A DNA stretch of 64,000 nucleotides, taken from NCBI GenBank assembly GCA_030523555.1, contig JAUNIH010000003.1, positions 1 through 64,000 of the forward strand, read 5' to 3'. Origin of the DNA: Erysipelotrichaceae bacterium. Its GTDB lineage: Bacteria; Bacillota_I; Bacilli_A; Erysipelotrichales; Erysipelotrichaceae. Numbering within the stretch: the stretch's first letter is position 1; each line of letters starts with the position of its first letter. Shown one piece after another: positions 26,836-37,180 of this stretch. The notes beneath the pieces were generated by a model, which saw only the letters and a program-made list of their open reading frames with translations, was not told where the DNA came from and did not search any database. Made by a program: the position numbers and the translations under genes.

Positions 26836-27966
26836 ATGGATATATCATTATTAGCCATCTTTCTGGAAGGAGTATTGTCGTTTCTTTCTCCCTGTGTTCT
26901 TCCTCTATTGCCTCTTTATATGTCATATCTTGCAGGCGAGAACAAGACTAAGGATGAAGATGGAAATATCAGATATCAGACTGTAAAAGTGTTTATCACA
27001 ACACTTTTCTTTGTGCTTGGAATATGGCTTACTTTTGTAATATTAAGTCTTTCCGTATCTTTTATAGGTCCATTTATTGAAGACTATAAAGAGATAATTC
27101 AGGCTATAGGTGGAGCATTATTAATAATATTCGGTCTGCATGAACTGGGATTATTCAATATATCTGTTCTAAATGAAGAACATAAACTCAAAGTAAATCT
27201 CAACCTTTCTTCCATGAATTATCTCAAGGCTTTTGTCCTTGGTTTTATCTTTTCTTTGGGCTGGTCACCATGTATAGGTCCTTTACTGGCAAATGCGATC
27301 ATGATGGCTACAACAGAATCTCTTGGATATCTTTATCTGGTGGCATATGGCCTTGGTTTAAGTATTCCTTTTCTTGTTACAGGATTACTGACTAACGCCG
27401 TTTTATCATTCTTAGAAAAGAATAAGTCATTATTTAAATGGGTATTAAAAATATCAGGTATTATCCTGATATGTTTTGGTGCCTATATGATATATAATGC
27501 CGCAAATGATATAAAGACTATAAAGACCGCTGATAAGGAAGCCACTGTTATGGATAAAGAGTTTTATGATCATAACGATCAGAAGATTATCCTATCAAAA
27601 CTGAAAGGAAACTATGTCGTCTTAAACTTCTCGACCACCTGGTGTACCTACTGTCAGGCTGAAATACCTGAGTTTGAAAACTTTTCTAAGAACAACAATA
27701 TAAAATGTTTCTATGTCATGAGTCCGATTATGGAATATACCAGTGACGCTCTTGATACTTATATAAGTTCATTTAATGGTGATGTTCCGATACTGATAGA
27801 TGAGCAGGGCACCCTATTCAATTACTGCGGTGTATCAAGTTTCCCTCAGACATTCATTATTGATCCGGATGGTGACTTCATATCTTATTATCCAGGAGCC
27901 CTGGATGAGGAGGGATTCAAGGGACTTCTTGATTACGCGATTGATCTTTACAGTCAAAAACAGTAA
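26836..27966 (+). CDS. CcdA-type membrane thiol transporter fused to a TlpA-like thioredoxin domain
   Basis: Membrane protein expected to carry reducing equivalents out of the cytosol to thiols outside. The CcdA part (about 1-225, six membrane segments) has the two redox Cys in SPCVLPLLP and GWSPCIGP. It continues into an extracytoplasmic thioredoxin fold with C270-TY-C273 in TWCTYC and the cis-Pro segment SSFPQTFII near 335. In this window two thioredoxin-like lipoproteins could be its partners. It starts one base after the uppP stop with no clear ribosome site, so it is probably coupled. The end lies within a bidirectional terminator. Confidence 0.9.
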   Translation: MDISLLAIFLEGVLSFLSPCVLPLLPLYMSYLAGENKTKDEDGNIRYQTVKVFITTLFFVLGIWLTFVILSLSVSFIGPFIEDYKEIIQAIGGALLIIFGLHELGLFNISVLNEEHKLKVNLNLSSMNYLKAFVLGFIFSLGWSPCIGPLLANAIMMATTESLGYLYLVAYGLGLSIPFLVTGLLTNAVLSFLEKNKSLFKWVLKISGIILICFGAYMIYNAANDIKTIKTADKEATVMDKEFYDHNDQKIILSKLKGNYVVLNFSTTWCTYCQAEIPEFENFSKNNNIKCFYVMSPIMEYTSDALDTYISSFNGDVPILIDEQGTLFNYCGVSSFPQTFIIDPDGDFISYYPGALDEEGFKGLLDYAIDLYSQKQ

Positions 27967-27985
27967 GCTTAATGCTTACTGTTTT
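27957..27985. terminator. Bidirectional terminator between the CcdA fusion and the GDPD gene
   Basis: A 12-bp perfect stem AAAACAGTAAGC / GCTTACTGTTTT with a TTAAT loop. It contains the stop codons of both convergent genes. Confidence 0.88.
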
Positions 27986-28794
27986 GGTACATATGAATCA
28001 AAGATGAAGACATCGTAATAGTCTTTTATTTTCTGATACTGTTCTTCACTCTTTACTGTCCAGGCTACACATTTGGCTTTATACAGGCGGGATATTATTC
28101 TGAATGAGATATTATCTACGCTGTTTACATCATAGGCGATGTAGTCAGGTTTATTAAGAAAACACATTAATAGGAATGTACAGATGAAACGCTGATATAA
28201 AGGGGTATTTCCTTCGGTATAGTTTAAGGAATTGAAGGAGAGCTGGCCTCTGATGATATCAGGTTCATTCTTTTTAAGATAATAGGGAACCATCGGATGG
28301 AAGGATTCGATATTGTATAGACCATCGTAGTTTCTTAAGATAGCTACGGTCATCTTGGTATTGAGGATATATCTTCCTTCTGATTTGATTTCGACGATTA
28401 ATGGTGTATCTTTATGCAATACTTTTAGGACATCAGTGAAAAGGGGAATCCTTTCATCGGTATCCAGGAGTCTATACTGCTGAAGTTCTTCGTAGGTACA
28501 GTCTATCAGCATCCTGTCAACACCGGTCATTCTTTTAAGATTGCCATCATGGAAGACGACTATTTTATCATCTTTGGTAATCTGGGTATCAAGTTCTATA
28601 CCATATCCATTTTCAACCGCTCTTTTAAAGGCCTTAATAGAGTTTTCGGGGATATCTTTATTATTGAAGAATCCGCGGTGGGCAATAAATGTTTTTTCAT
28701 ATTCTTTCATTTGGTCTTTTCTTGAAGTATTGGGATATATCATGAAAAGATAGATAACAGTTAAGGTGATCAATATGTAAATAACGTACATCAT
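27976..28794 (-). CDS. Membrane-anchored glycerophosphodiester phosphodiesterase
   Basis: GDPD-family TIM-barrel enzyme that hydrolyses glycerophosphodiesters to glycerol 3-phosphate and an alcohol. One N-terminal membrane segment (VIYILITLTVIYLFMIYP) is followed by the catalytic domain. The domain has IAHRGFF and ENSIKAF, the metal-binding ELDTQITKD, and VFHDGNLKRMTG. I start it at ATG 28794 (272 residues) because TATAAT at 28806-28801 begins 12 bases before it and no ribosome site exists. The upstream reading frame runs into the tuf terminator. The active site probably faces outside (inference from the anchor). Confidence 0.87.
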   Translation of the reverse strand: MMYVIYILITLTVIYLFMIYPNTSRKDQMKEYEKTFIAHRGFFNNKDIPENSIKAFKRAVENGYGIELDTQITKDDKIVVFHDGNLKRMTGVDRMLIDCTYEELQQYRLLDTDERIPLFTDVLKVLHKDTPLIVEIKSEGRYILNTKMTVAILRNYDGLYNIESFHPMVPYYLKKNEPDIIRGQLSFNSLNYTEGNTPLYQRFICTFLLMCFLNKPDYIAYDVNSVDNISFRIISRLYKAKCVAWTVKSEEQYQKIKDYYDVFIFDSYVPKQ

Positions 28795-28800
28795 GATTTC

Positions 28801-28806
28801 ATTATA
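28801..28806 (-). promoter_or_regulatory. -10 box of a leaderless promoter for the GDPD gene
   Basis: TATAAT on the minus strand, exactly six bases before the ATG and directly downstream of the tuf terminator T run. A TTGAGC in the terminator arm is only 15 bases away, so the -35 is weak. Confidence 0.55.
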
Positions 28807-28810
28807 GAAC

Positions 28811-28836
28811 AAAAAAAGACTGCTCAATGAGCAGCC
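28811..28836 (-). terminator. Terminator of the str operon after tuf
   Basis: On the minus strand GGCTGCTC-ATT-GAGCAGTC (one G-U pair) is followed by seven Ts. It ends the rpsL-rpsG-fusA-tuf transcript. Confidence 0.88.
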
Positions 28837-28867
28837 TTTATAGTTAAACAACAATTAATCAGTATTA

Positions 28868-30052
28868 TTATTTAATGATCTTGGTAACAGAACCAGAACC
28901 TACTGTTCTACCACCTTCACGAATAGAGAACTTTGTTCCTTCTTCGATAGCGATAGGAGCGATCAGTTCAACAGTCATTTCTACGTGGTCACCTGGCATA
29001 ACCATTTCTGCACCACCTAAGTCCTGGATAACACCAGTAACGTCAGTTGTACGGAAATAGAACTGAGGACGGTAGTTGGCAACGAATGGTGTATGACGGC
29101 CGCCTTCTTCCTTGGTTAATACGTAAACCTGAGCAGTGAAAGTAGTATGAGGAGTAACTGAACCTGGTTTAGCTAATACCTGACCTCTTTCGATTTCATC
29201 ACGGTTAACACCACGAAGTAATGCACCGATATTATCACCAGCTTCAGCCTGGTCTAACTGCTTGTGGAACATTTCAAGACCAGTGATAACTGTCTTTCTT
29301 GTTTCCTTGATACCAACGATTTCAACTTCATCGTTTAAGTGAGCAACACCACGTTCTACTCTACCTGTAGCAACTGTACCACGACCAGAGATTGTGAATA
29401 CGTCTTCTACAGACATTAAGAATGGCTTGTCCATTTCTCTGGCTGGAGAAGGGATATAAGTATCAACAGCATCCATTAATTCATCGATGCAGCCGAGCCA
29501 CTGTGGATCACCTTCAAGAGCCTTTAAGGCAGAACCACGGATGATTGGAGTGTTATCACCATCGAATCCGTATTCGTCCAGTAATTCTCTAACTTCCATT
29601 TCAACGAGGTCGATTAATTCTTCATCATCAACCATATCGCACTTGTTAAGGAATACAACAATGTAAGGAACACCAACCTGTCTGGCGAGCAGGATATGTT
29701 CACGAGTCTGAGGCATTGGTCCATCAGTTGCGGCAACAACCAGGATAGCACCATCCATCTGAGCAGCACCAGTGATCATGTTCTTAACGTAGTCAGCGTG
29801 TCCTGGGCAGTCTACATGAGCGTAGTGTCTCTTAGCTGTCTTGTATTCAACGTGTGCAGTGTTAATAGTGATACCACGAGCCTTTTCTTCTGGAGCTCCA
29901 TCGATCTGATCGTAAGCCTTGAATTCAGCCTGACCCTTTTCTGCTAAAACTTTAGTGATAGCAGCAGTTAAAGTAGTCTTACCATGGTCAACGTGACCAA
30001 TAGTACCAACATTGACATGTTCTAACGAACGGTCAAATTTTTCTTTTGCCAT
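28868..30052 (-). CDS. tuf: Elongation factor Tu
   Basis: GTPase that carries aminoacyl-tRNA to the ribosome. G1 is [10 protein letters not shown] (residues 19-28), the effector region has [14 protein letters not shown]3 is [11 protein letters not shown], and G4 is NKCD. The beta-barrel domains 2 and 3 follow and the protein ends in [10 protein letters not shown]. The 394-residue length is normal. It is the last gene of the str operon, 61 bases after fusA, with its own good ribosome site AGGAGG on the minus strand. Confidence 0.98.
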   Translation of the reverse strand: MAKEKFDRSLEHVNVGTIGHVDHGKTTLTAAITKVLAEKGQAEFKAYDQIDGAPEEKARGITINTAHVEYKTAKRHYAHVDCPGHADYVKNMITGAAQMDGAILVVAATDGPMPQTREHILLARQVGVPYIVVFLNKCDMVDDEELIDLVEMEVRELLDEYGFDGDNTPIIRGSALKALEGDPQWLGCIDELMDAVDTYIPSPAREMDKPFLMSVEDVFTISGRGTVATGRVERGVAHLNDEVEIVGIKETRKTVITGLEMFHKQLDQAEAGDNIGALLRGVNRDEIERGQVLAKPGSVTPHTTFTAQVYVLTKEEGGRHTPFVANYRPQFYFRTTDVTGVIQDLGGAEMVMPGDHVEMTVELIAPIAIEEGTKFSIREGGRTVGSGSVTKIIK

Positions 30053-30113
30053 TTTAAGATTATCCTCCTATAATTTACTTTCTTATTTTAAGATAAAACG
30101 CATGCTTTGACAA

Positions 30114-32210
30114 TTATGCCTTAACGTTTTTCTTGGCAATTTCTTCAGCGACGCTAGCTGGAACCTCTGCATAGTGGTCCATCTGCATCATAAAGTTACC
30201 ACGACCCTGTGTATTTGAACGCAGGTCAGTTGCGTAACCGAACATCTGTGAAAGAGGAATATACGCTCTGATAACGATGGCGTTACCTCTTTCTTCCTGG
30301 TTATTGATATGTCCACGACGTTTTGTAACATCACCCATAACGGTACCCATGTATTCAGATGGAACGGTTATTTCAACGTCCATGATAGGTTCCAGGATGA
30401 CTGGGCTACATTTCTTTGCGGCTTCCTTAAGAGCTAAAGAAGCAGCTGTCTTGAAGGCCATTTCTGAAGAGTCGACTTCATGGTATGAACCATCAAATAA
30501 TGTGGCTTTAATATCAACTACCGGATAACCGGCGATTAAACCGTTGTTTAAGGCAGCTCTTAAGCCGTCTTCTGTAGGCTTGATGTATTCTCTAGGAACG
30601 CTTCCTCCTACTACCGCATCGATAAATTCGAAGCCTTTACCCTGTTCGTTAGGTTCAAACTTGATCCATACGTGACCATACTGACCTTTACCACCGGACT
30701 GTCTGACGAATTTGCCTTCACAGTCAGCTGTACCTTTGATAGTTTCACGGTAGGCAACCTGAGGTTTACCCATATTGCAGTCTACCTTGAATTCTCTCTT
30801 CATACGGTCAACCATGATATCGAGGTGTAATTCACCCATACCGGCAATGATAGTCTGACCTGTTTCTTCATCGGTATAAGCCTTGAAGGTTGGATCTTCT
30901 TCTGATAACTTAACCAGAGCGATATCCATCTTGTCAGAGTCATTCTTGGTCTTAGGTTCAATAGACATCTGAATAACTGGTTCAGGGAATACCATTGATT
31001 CTAAGATGATAGGATGTTTTTCATCACATAATGTATCACCTGTAGTAGTATTCTTTAAACCTACAGCGGCAGCGATATCACCAGCCAGTACTTCTTCAAT
31101 ATCCTGACGGTGGTTGGCATGCATCTGCACAAGTCTACCGAATCTTTCCTTACTATCCTTGGTTGCGTTATATACGTAACTTCCGGCAGTAGCTGTACCT
31201 GAGTAAACTCTGAAGTATGTCAGCTTACCAACGAATGGGTCAGTCATAACCTTGAAAGCCAGAGCAGCGAATGGTTCGTTATCATCAGCTTTTCTTTCTT
31301 CTTCTGTGCCATCATCAAGTGTACCCTTGATAGCTGGTACATCAACAGGTGATGGTAAGTATTCAACAACCGCATCCAGTAATAACTGAATACCTTTGTT
31401 CTTGTATGCAGAACCGCATAATACAGGGAAGAATTCAGAAGTAAGTACTGCTGCACGGATAGCGTTTTTGATTTCAGCGACACTGATTTCTTCACCTTCA
31501 AGGTATTTTTCCATCATTGTGTCATCGAAGTCACACAGCATTTCTACCAGTTCAGCTCTTAAAGATTCAGCTTCAGATTTGTACTGATCTTCAATTTCAC
31601 TTTCGATAATTCCTGTACCGTTATCATTTGGATACATGTACTGTTTCATTTCTACAAGATCAATGATTCCACGGAAAGTATTTTCAGCACCGATAGGCAT
31701 CTGAATAGCTGCAGCCTTAGCAGCCAGCTTTTCGCCGATTGATCTTACAGACATCATGAAGTCAGCACCTGTAGCGTCCATCTTGTTTGAGAAAACAATT
31801 CTTGGAACCTTGTAGGCTGATGCCTGTCTCCATACTGTTTCAGTCTGAGGTTCAACACCTGCTTTAGAGTCTAATACAGTAACCGCACCATCAAGTACTC
31901 TTAATGAACGTTCAACTTCGATAGTGAAGTCAACGTGTCCTGGGGTATCGATGATGTTGATTCTTGTATCAGGAAGCTGCTGTTTTGAACCTTTCCAGAA
32001 GGTTGTAGTCGCAGCGGAAGTGATAGTGATACCTCTTTCCTGTTCCTGTTCCATCCAGTCCATCTGGCTGGCACCATCATGAGTTTCACCGATCTTATGG
32101 GTCTTACCTGTGAAGAACAGAATTCTTTCCGTACAGGTAGTCTTACCCGCATCGATATGCGCCATGATACCGATGTTTCTCATGTTTGCGAGTTTATATT
32201 GACGAGCCAT
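30114..32210 (-). CDS. fusA: Elongation factor G
   Basis: Translocation GTPase. G1 is AHIDAGKTT near residue 18, then [20 protein letters not shown] and NKMDATGAD. The five-domain architecture and the 698-residue length are standard, including the domain IV loop [18 protein letters not shown]. It lies between rpsG and tuf in the conserved order. No truncation or paralogue is seen in this window. Confidence 0.98.
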   Translation of the reverse strand: MARQYKLANMRNIGIMAHIDAGKTTCTERILFFTGKTHKIGETHDGASQMDWMEQEQERGITITSAATTTFWKGSKQQLPDTRINIIDTPGHVDFTIEVERSLRVLDGAVTVLDSKAGVEPQTETVWRQASAYKVPRIVFSNKMDATGADFMMSVRSIGEKLAAKAAAIQMPIGAENTFRGIIDLVEMKQYMYPNDNGTGIIESEIEDQYKSEAESLRAELVEMLCDFDDTMMEKYLEGEEISVAEIKNAIRAAVLTSEFFPVLCGSAYKNKGIQLLLDAVVEYLPSPVDVPAIKGTLDDGTEEERKADDNEPFAALAFKVMTDPFVGKLTYFRVYSGTATAGSYVYNATKDSKERFGRLVQMHANHRQDIEEVLAGDIAAAVGLKNTTTGDTLCDEKHPIILESMVFPEPVIQMSIEPKTKNDSDKMDIALVKLSEEDPTFKAYTDEETGQTIIAGMGELHLDIMVDRMKREFKVDCNMGKPQVAYRETIKGTADCEGKFVRQSGGKGQYGHVWIKFEPNEQGKGFEFIDAVVGGSVPREYIKPTEDGLRAALNNGLIAGYPVVDIKATLFDGSYHEVDSSEMAFKTAASLALKEAAKKCSPVILEPIMDVEITVPSEYMGTVMGDVTKRRGHINNQEERGNAIVIRAYIPLSQMFGYATDLRSNTQGRGNFMMQMDHYAEVPASVAEEIAKKNVKA

Positions 32211-32224
32211 AAAGTTCCTTTCTA

Positions 32225-32695
32225 TTACCAGCGGTAATGAGCAAACGCTTTATTTGCTTCAGCCATCTTATGAGTGTCTTCTTTCTTCTTCACAGACTGT
32301 CCAACACCATTTGAGGCATCAATGATTTCATTGGCTAATCTTTCTTCCATAGTCTTTTCAGATCTTAATCTTGAATAGTTAACGATCCATCTGAGACCTA
32401 AAGTAAGTCTTCTTTCAGCACTTACTTCTACTGGAACCTGGTAGTTCGCACCACCAACTCTTCTTAATTTCAATTCCAGTTCTGGCATTACATTGTCAAG
32501 TGCCTTTTCAAACACTTCCATTGGCTGAGAACCGGTTTTCTTTTCTACGATGTCGAATGCATTATATAGAATATTCTGAGCAACACCTTTTTTACCATCT
32601 AACATGATTTTGTTGATTAAGCGTGTTACAAGCTTTGAATTGTAAATTGGATCTACTAATACATCTCTTTTCGCAACATGTCCTTTTCTTGGCAT
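32225..32695 (-). CDS. rpsG: 30S ribosomal protein S7
   Basis: Primary binder of the 3' major domain of 16S r[23 protein letters not shown] at the N terminus and [14 protein letters not shown] near residue 80 are hallmark segments. The 156-residue length is normal. It is 14 bases upstream of fusA and 20 bases downstream of rpsL in the str operon. Confidence 0.98.
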   Translation of the reverse strand: MPRKGHVAKRDVLVDPIYNSKLVTRLINKIMLDGKKGVAQNILYNAFDIVEKKTGSQPMEVFEKALDNVMPELELKLRRVGGANYQVPVEVSAERRLTLGLRWIVNYSRLRSEKTMEERLANEIIDASNGVGQSVKKKEDTHKMAEANKAFAHYRW

Positions 32696-32715
32696 TTTTA
32701 ATCTCCTTTCATGTT

Positions 32716-33129
32716 TTATTTCTTAGGTTTTTTAGCACCATATAATGAACGACCCTGTTTACGGTCATTTACACCCGCGCAGTCAAGTGTACCTCTGATG
32801 ATGTGATAACGCACACCAGGAAGGTCCTTAACACGTCCGCCACGGATCATGACAACTGAGTGTTCCTGCAGATTGTGTCCGATACCCGGAATGTAAGCTG
32901 TAACTTCCATACCGTTAGATAAACGTACACGGGCATACTTTCTTAAAGCTGAGTTAGGCTTCTTAGGAGTCATAGTACCTACACGGGTACATACGCCTCT
33001 TTTCTGTGGAGCCGGTAAATCAATTGGTCTGTTCTTTAAAGAGTTGAAACCTCTGTTAAGAGCCGGAGCTTTAGATTTGAATGTCTTAGACTGTCTGCCT
33101 TTTCTGATTAACTGATTAATTGTTGGCAT
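32716..33129 (-). CDS. rpsL: 30S ribosomal protein S12
   Basis: Decoding-centre protein and first gene of the str operon. [12 protein letters not shown] at the N terminus, [15 protein letters not shown] near residue 43 (streptomycin-site Lys) and [12 protein letters not shown] near 88 identify it. The start is at 33129 with GGAAAGGAG upstream. A longer frame that begins 30 bases earlier has no support. The 137-residue length is normal. It is preceded by a roughly 90-base leader with two hairpins. Confidence 0.98.
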   Translation of the reverse strand: MPTINQLIRKGRQSKTFKSKAPALNRGFNSLKNRPIDLPAPQKRGVCTRVGTMTPKKPNSALRKYARVRLSNGMEVTAYIPGIGHNLQEHSVVMIRGGRVKDLPGVRYHIIRGTLDCAGVNDRKQGRSLYGAKKPKK

Positions 33130-33153
33130 TGATTTTACTCCTTTCCTATTTAT

Positions 33154-33208
33154 GCACACTTTTACAGGTGTGCCATGTTTTTCACTTAAATATAGAACCT
33201 TTCGGTTC
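33154..33208 (-). other. Structured 5' leader of the str operon
   Basis: On the minus-strand transcript there is a hairpin TAGAACC-GAAA-GGTTCTA (33208-33191, GNRA-type loop). A second stem, GCACAC with GTGTGC (33173-33154), lies just before the rpsL ribosome site. Neither has a T run, so they are not terminators. They could be a protein-binding or mRNA-stability element. Confidence 0.5.
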
Positions 33209-33223
33209 TACATCAGCCTTCTT

Positions 33224-33252
33224 ATCATAACAAATGTCCTTCACCAATTCAA
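33224..33252 (-). promoter_or_regulatory. Promoter of the str operon
   Basis: TTGAAT (33252-33247) and TATGAT (33229-33224) on the minus strand are separated by 17 bases. They lie about 95 bases before the rpsL start codon, leaving room for the hairpin leader. Confidence 0.65.
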
Positions 33253-33349
33253 CAATTTTTAGCACTTTTCTGGCAATTTTATTTAAAAATTGCTGAATAA
33301 TGGTTACAGGTGTGCCAAAAATACCCAGAATCAGTACATATAAATTATA

Positions 33350-33355
33350 TATAAT
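33350..33355 (+). promoter_or_regulatory. -10 box before uvrB
   Basis: TATAAT begins 16 bases before the uvrB ATG. The predicted start of transcription would leave a leader of about 4 bases, and there is no ribosome site. Confidence 0.45.
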
Positions 33356-33365
33356 ATATAAGAGT

Positions 33366-35339
33366 ATGGAAGAAAAACTGTTTAATCTTATAAGTGAATA
33401 TAAACCAACAGGTGATCAGCCCGAGGCTATAAGAAAACTTGTGGAAGGTATTAATAATGGTACACATGAACAGGTTCTGCTTGGAGCTACCGGTACCGGT
33501 AAGACTTTTACGATTGCCAATGTCATAAATGAAGTCAATAAACCGACACTTGTCTTTGCGCATAATAAGACCCTTGCCGCTCAGCTGTACAGTGAATTCA
33601 AGGCTCTTTTCCCAGAAAATGCCGTTGAATACTTTGTCTCCAACTTTGACTACTATCAGCCTGAAGCCTATATGCCTAAAACGGATACCTATATTGAAAA
33701 AAATGCGGTAACCAATGATGAGATAGATATGTTAAGAATGTCGGCATACAATTCACTTCTTGAAAGAAGGGACGTTATTGTCGTAGCTTCAGTTGCCTGT
33801 ATCTATGCCGGAAGTAATCCTGAAGACTATAAGGATATGTTTTTTACATTAAAGGTAGGGGAAATAATAGACCGGCAGGAACTCATGAAAAGACTGCTGG
33901 TAATGCAATACCAGCGTAACGATATGGATACCTTAAGAGGTACATTCTCGGTTAAGGGAGATGTAATAGAAGTAAGACCTGGCCATACAGACAGATTCTT
34001 TATCAGAATAGAGATGTTTGATGATGAGATTGAAAGAATAACGGAGATTGATCCTGTAACCAAGAATGTTCTTGATGGCTATACCGTTTATTCATTCTTC
34101 CCAGCTTCTGGATACGCCAGAAATCAGAATGATATAAATATCGCCTGTGACAATATTGAAAAGGAACTTGAAGAAAGACTGATATATTTTAAGGAACACA
34201 ATAAACCGCTTGAATATGAAAGACTTGAACAGCGATGCCGATATGATATTGAATCATTAAGAGAAATGGGCATGTGTTCAGGTATTGAAAACTATGCCAT
34301 GCATATAGATCATCGTGTACCGGGAGAAAGACCTTACAATCTTTTTGATTACTTCGGTGATGATTATCTGATAGTTGTCGATGAATCTCACGTCTCATTA
34401 CCGCAGATAAGAGGTATGTTCAATGGTGACCACGCAAGAAAACAGACACTGGTAGATTATGGTTTCAGGCTTCCCAGCGCTTTAGAAAACCGTCCGATGA
34501 TGTTCAACGAATGGGAAGAACTGAACGCACAAAGAATATATATGTCTGCGACACCGGGCGATTATGAACTTGAAAGATCACCGGCCCCGATTGAACAGCT
34601 GATAAGACCTACAGGACTGGTTGATCCAAGTGTTGAAGTAAGACCGACAATGGGGCAGATTGATGATCTTATCGAAGAGATAAACAGGAATATTGAAAAT
34701 AAGGAAAGAGTTCTTATAACTACTTTAACTGTCAAGATGGCGGAAGATCTTACAGACTATCTTAAAAAACTCGATTATAAGGTAGCCTATCTTCATCATG
34801 AGACAAAGACCATTGAAAGAACCGAAATCATTCAGGGTTTAAGAAAAGGGGAATATGATGTCCTGGTCGGTATAAACCTTTTAAGAGAAGGTCTGGATAT
34901 TCCAGAAGTATCTTTGATTGCGATACTTGACGCTGATAAGGAAGGCTTTTTAAGAAGCAGCAGATCCCTTATTCAGACTATCGGTCGTGCTGCCAGAAAT
35001 GTCCATGGAAGAGTAATCATGTATGCGGATAAGATAACTGATTCAATGAAGATTGCGATAGATGAGACAAACCGTAGAAGAAAGATACAGGAAGAATACA
35101 ATATCCGAAACAATATCATTCCTAAATCAATAGTCAAATCAATAAGTGAAACAATACATTCCAAAGAGACCAGGGAAATGTCGAAGAAGTATGTATCCAA
35201 GAAGAAACATACCAAAGCGGAAAAAGAAAAACTTATGGCTTCTATTGAGGCAGAAATGAGACAGGCGGCAAAACAGCTCAATTTTGAAAGAGCGGCTGAA
35301 TTAAGGGACATGTTATATGAAATACGGGATTCTGATTGA
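33366..35339 (+). CDS. uvrB: Excinuclease ABC subunit B
   Basis: Damage-verifying helicase subunit of nucleotide excision repair. Walker A is [10 protein letters not shown] near residue 38. The beta-hairpin region has [13 protein letters not shown] near residue 90, the helicase motif is VVDESHV, and motif VI is QTIGRAARN. The C-terminal UvrC-binding segment is [19 protein letters not shown] start it at ATG 33366 (657 residues), where [22 protein letters not shown] matches family N termini. The frame is open upstream to 33300, but that stretch has no homology-like sequence. There is no uvrA in the window. Confidence 0.97.
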   Translation: MEEKLFNLISEYKPTGDQPEAIRKLVEGINNGTHEQVLLGATGTGKTFTIANVINEVNKPTLVFAHNKTLAAQLYSEFKALFPENAVEYFVSNFDYYQPEAYMPKTDTYIEKNAVTNDEIDMLRMSAYNSLLERRDVIVVASVACIYAGSNPEDYKDMFFTLKVGEIIDRQELMKRLLVMQYQRNDMDTLRGTFSVKGDVIEVRPGHTDRFFIRIEMFDDEIERITEIDPVTKNVLDGYTVYSFFPASGYARNQNDINIACDNIEKELEERLIYFKEHNKPLEYERLEQRCRYDIESLREMGMCSGIENYAMHIDHRVPGERPYNLFDYFGDDYLIVVDESHVSLPQIRGMFNGDHARKQTLVDYGFRLPSALENRPMMFNEWEELNAQRIYMSATPGDYELERSPAPIEQLIRPTGLVDPSVEVRPTMGQIDDLIEEINRNIENKERVLITTLTVKMAEDLTDYLKKLDYKVAYLHHETKTIERTEIIQGLRKGEYDVLVGINLLREGLDIPEVSLIAILDADKEGFLRSSRSLIQTIGRAARNVHGRVIMYADKITDSMKIAIDETNRRRKIQEEYNIRNNIIPKSIVKSISETIHSKETREMSKKYVSKKKHTKAEKEKLMASIEAEMRQAAKQLNFERAAELRDMLYEIRDSD

Positions 35340-35402
35340 TTTCTTTAATGAATTTCCTGTAAAGTTCATTCTCTATGACTAGGCACACCAAAAAATGTGG
35401 AG

Positions 35403-35408
35403 TAAAAT
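35403..35408 (+). promoter_or_regulatory. -10 box of a leaderless promoter for rapZ
   Basis: TAAAAT begins exactly 12 bases before the rapZ ATG, and there is no Shine-Dalgarno sequence. I see no clear -35. Confidence 0.5.
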
Positions 35409-35414
35409 GAAAGT

Positions 35415-36257
35415 ATGAAAAAACTGGTACTGATAAGCGGCATTTCAGGTGCCGGCAAGACAACCGCATCCAATGTACTGGAAGATATGGGCTATACCTG
35501 TATTGACCAGTATCCTATTGAACTTCTTGAAGATCTGATGGAACTGATAAATACGAGTGAATCCATCAAATATCAGAAGGTCGCACTGACTATCGGTTTG
35601 CTGGATCTTGAAAAGTTCTATGCGTATTTCTCCAACTTTGAAATTGACATGGATCTTATACTGATTGATGCCAACAGGGAAACTGTTATCAACCGTTATA
35701 AATTCTCTAGACGTGTTCATCCGCTGGTTGTCAGCAATATCGTTTCAAGTATTGAAGAAGCGGTAGAGATAGAAAAGAATATCATTGCCAATTTTGAAGA
35801 TACCAGTGCCCATATAATTGATACAAGTAATCTGAGTATAGCTCAGCTTAAAGAAATTCTCGATTCGATTCTGGATTATAATCCGCATAACAATCTGGCT
35901 GTTACCTTTGAATCATTCGGATTCAAGAATGGGGTACCTGATGATGCCGATGTGGTTTTTGATGTGCGTATTCTTAAGAATCCTTTCTATGTGGCAGAAC
36001 TTAAACCGCAGACAGGCAATGATCAGCCGGTAAGAGATTATGTTCTGAATTCAAAGACGACAGAAGCCTATCTTGAAAAACTTGTTTCCTATCTTGATTT
36101 CTATTTTGAAAGCTGCAACCGTAAGGAAAAACGTCATATTATGGTATGTATCGGCTGTACCGGTGGACAGCATCGATCTGTTACGGTAGCCAATTATCTT
36201 TATGAACACTACAGAGAAAAATACATGTGCTATCGCAAGCACAGGGAACTGAAATGA
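35415..36257 (+). CDS. rapZ: RapZ/YvcJ nucleotide-binding protein
   Basis: P-loop protein that in E. coli binds small RNAs controlling glucosamine-6-phosphate synthase, and in Bacillus (YvcJ) binds nucleotides. Walker A is SGISGAGKTTA (about residues 6-16). The C-terminal domain carries DVRILKNPFYV and CIGCTGGQHRSV. The 280-residue length is normal. It opens the conserved rapZ-yvcK-whiA cluster and overlaps yvcK by ATGA. Confidence 0.95.
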   Translation: MKKLVLISGISGAGKTTASNVLEDMGYTCIDQYPIELLEDLMELINTSESIKYQKVALTIGLLDLEKFYAYFSNFEIDMDLILIDANRETVINRYKFSRRVHPLVVSNIVSSIEEAVEIEKNIIANFEDTSAHIIDTSNLSIAQLKEILDSILDYNPHNNLAVTFESFGFKNGVPDDADVVFDVRILKNPFYVAELKPQTGNDQPVRDYVLNSKTTEAYLEKLVSYLDFYFESCNRKEKRHIMVCIGCTGGQHRSVTVANYLYEHYREKYMCYRKHRELK

Positions 36258-37180
36258 AAAATATTGTCGTAATAGGTGGCGGACATGGACTGTCCACAAT
36301 TATGAAGGGCATCAGAAATATCGAAGGTATTTCTTTTTCAGCGATTGTGACCGTTGCGGATGATGGGGGATCAACAGGAAGATTAAGACAGAGATATACG
36401 ATTCCGGCCATGGGCGACATACGTAATGTCTTAGTATCCTTATCAGAATGCGATCCTATGCTGCAGGATCTCATGAACTACCGATTTGAAGGAAATGACG
36501 GTCAGGATATATCCGGACATTCTCTGGGCAATCTTATTCTTACAGCTCTGACCAATATGACCGGTTCATTCTCTGATGCGATTAATCTTACAGGATCATT
36601 ACTTCAGATAAAAGGGGAAATCATTCCTTCGACATATGAATATGTAACGCTTTTTGCCAGAATGGATGATGATACAATCGTCAAGGGTGAAGCCAATATT
36701 CCAAGCAGAATTCATGATATCTCCAAGGTCTTCTACAGACATGATGTAAAGGCCAATCCCAAAGCTGTTGAAGCTATAGAAAAGGCCGATATCATCATCT
36801 ATGGAATAGGTTCCCTATATACATCCATACTTCCAAATACAATAATTCACGGCATTAACCGTGCCTTAAGAAATTCCAAGGCCCAGAAGATCTATTTTGC
36901 CAACTGTATGACCCAGTCAAATGAGACCTACAACTATGATTTAAGAAAACACGTGGAAGCCTTAAGGAATCATAATACCGATGTAGATCTTGTGATTATG
37001 CATAACAATAAAATCCCTGATGATATCATCTTAAGATATTCCAAAGAAAATTCCATTGAAGTAGTTGATAATGGTGATTCAGGTGTGGAAGTAAGAAGAT
37101 TTGATCTTCTGAAATTTGACAATAATCTTGTAAGACATGATTCTGAAAAGATCGGTAAAGTCATAGAAAGTATTATCTGA
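36254..37180 (+). CDS. yvcK: Gluconeogenesis factor YvcK (CofD-like family)
   Basis: UDP-sugar-binding regulator needed for growth on gluconeogenic carbon sources and for cell shape in Bacillus. The nucleotide-binding start is IVVIGGGHGLSTIMKG. TVADDGGSTGRLR near residue 38 and PAMGDIRNVLVSLS near 55 are family motifs. The 308-residue length is normal. I use ATG 36254, since the upstream in-frame extension lies inside rapZ. Its stop shares one base with the whiA start. Confidence 0.95.
   Translation: MKNIVVIGGGHGLSTIMKGIRNIEGISFSAIVTVADDGGSTGRLRQRYTIPAMGDIRNVLVSLSECDPMLQDLMNYRFEGNDGQDISGHSLGNLILTALTNMTGSFSDAINLTGSLLQIKGEIIPSTYEYVTLFARMDDDTIVKGEANIPSRIHDISKVFYRHDVKANPKAVEAIEKADIIIYGIGSLYTSILPNTIIHGINRALRNSKAQKIYFANCMTQSNETYNYDLRKHVEALRNHNTDVDLVIMHNNKIPDDIILRYSKENSIEVVDNGDSGVEVRRFDLLKFDNNLVRHDSEKIGKVIESII

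Noticed and set aside
33300-33365. Longer N terminus for uvrB from 33300
   Set aside because: The extra 22 residues do not look like UvrB, and the stretch contains the TATAAT box of the likely promoter.
33164-35390. Recurring GGTGTGCC-type words at 33.17, 33.31 and 35.38 kb as a regulatory repeat
   Set aside because: Only three short copies in mixed orientation, one of them part of the rpsL leader hairpin. Too weak to call.
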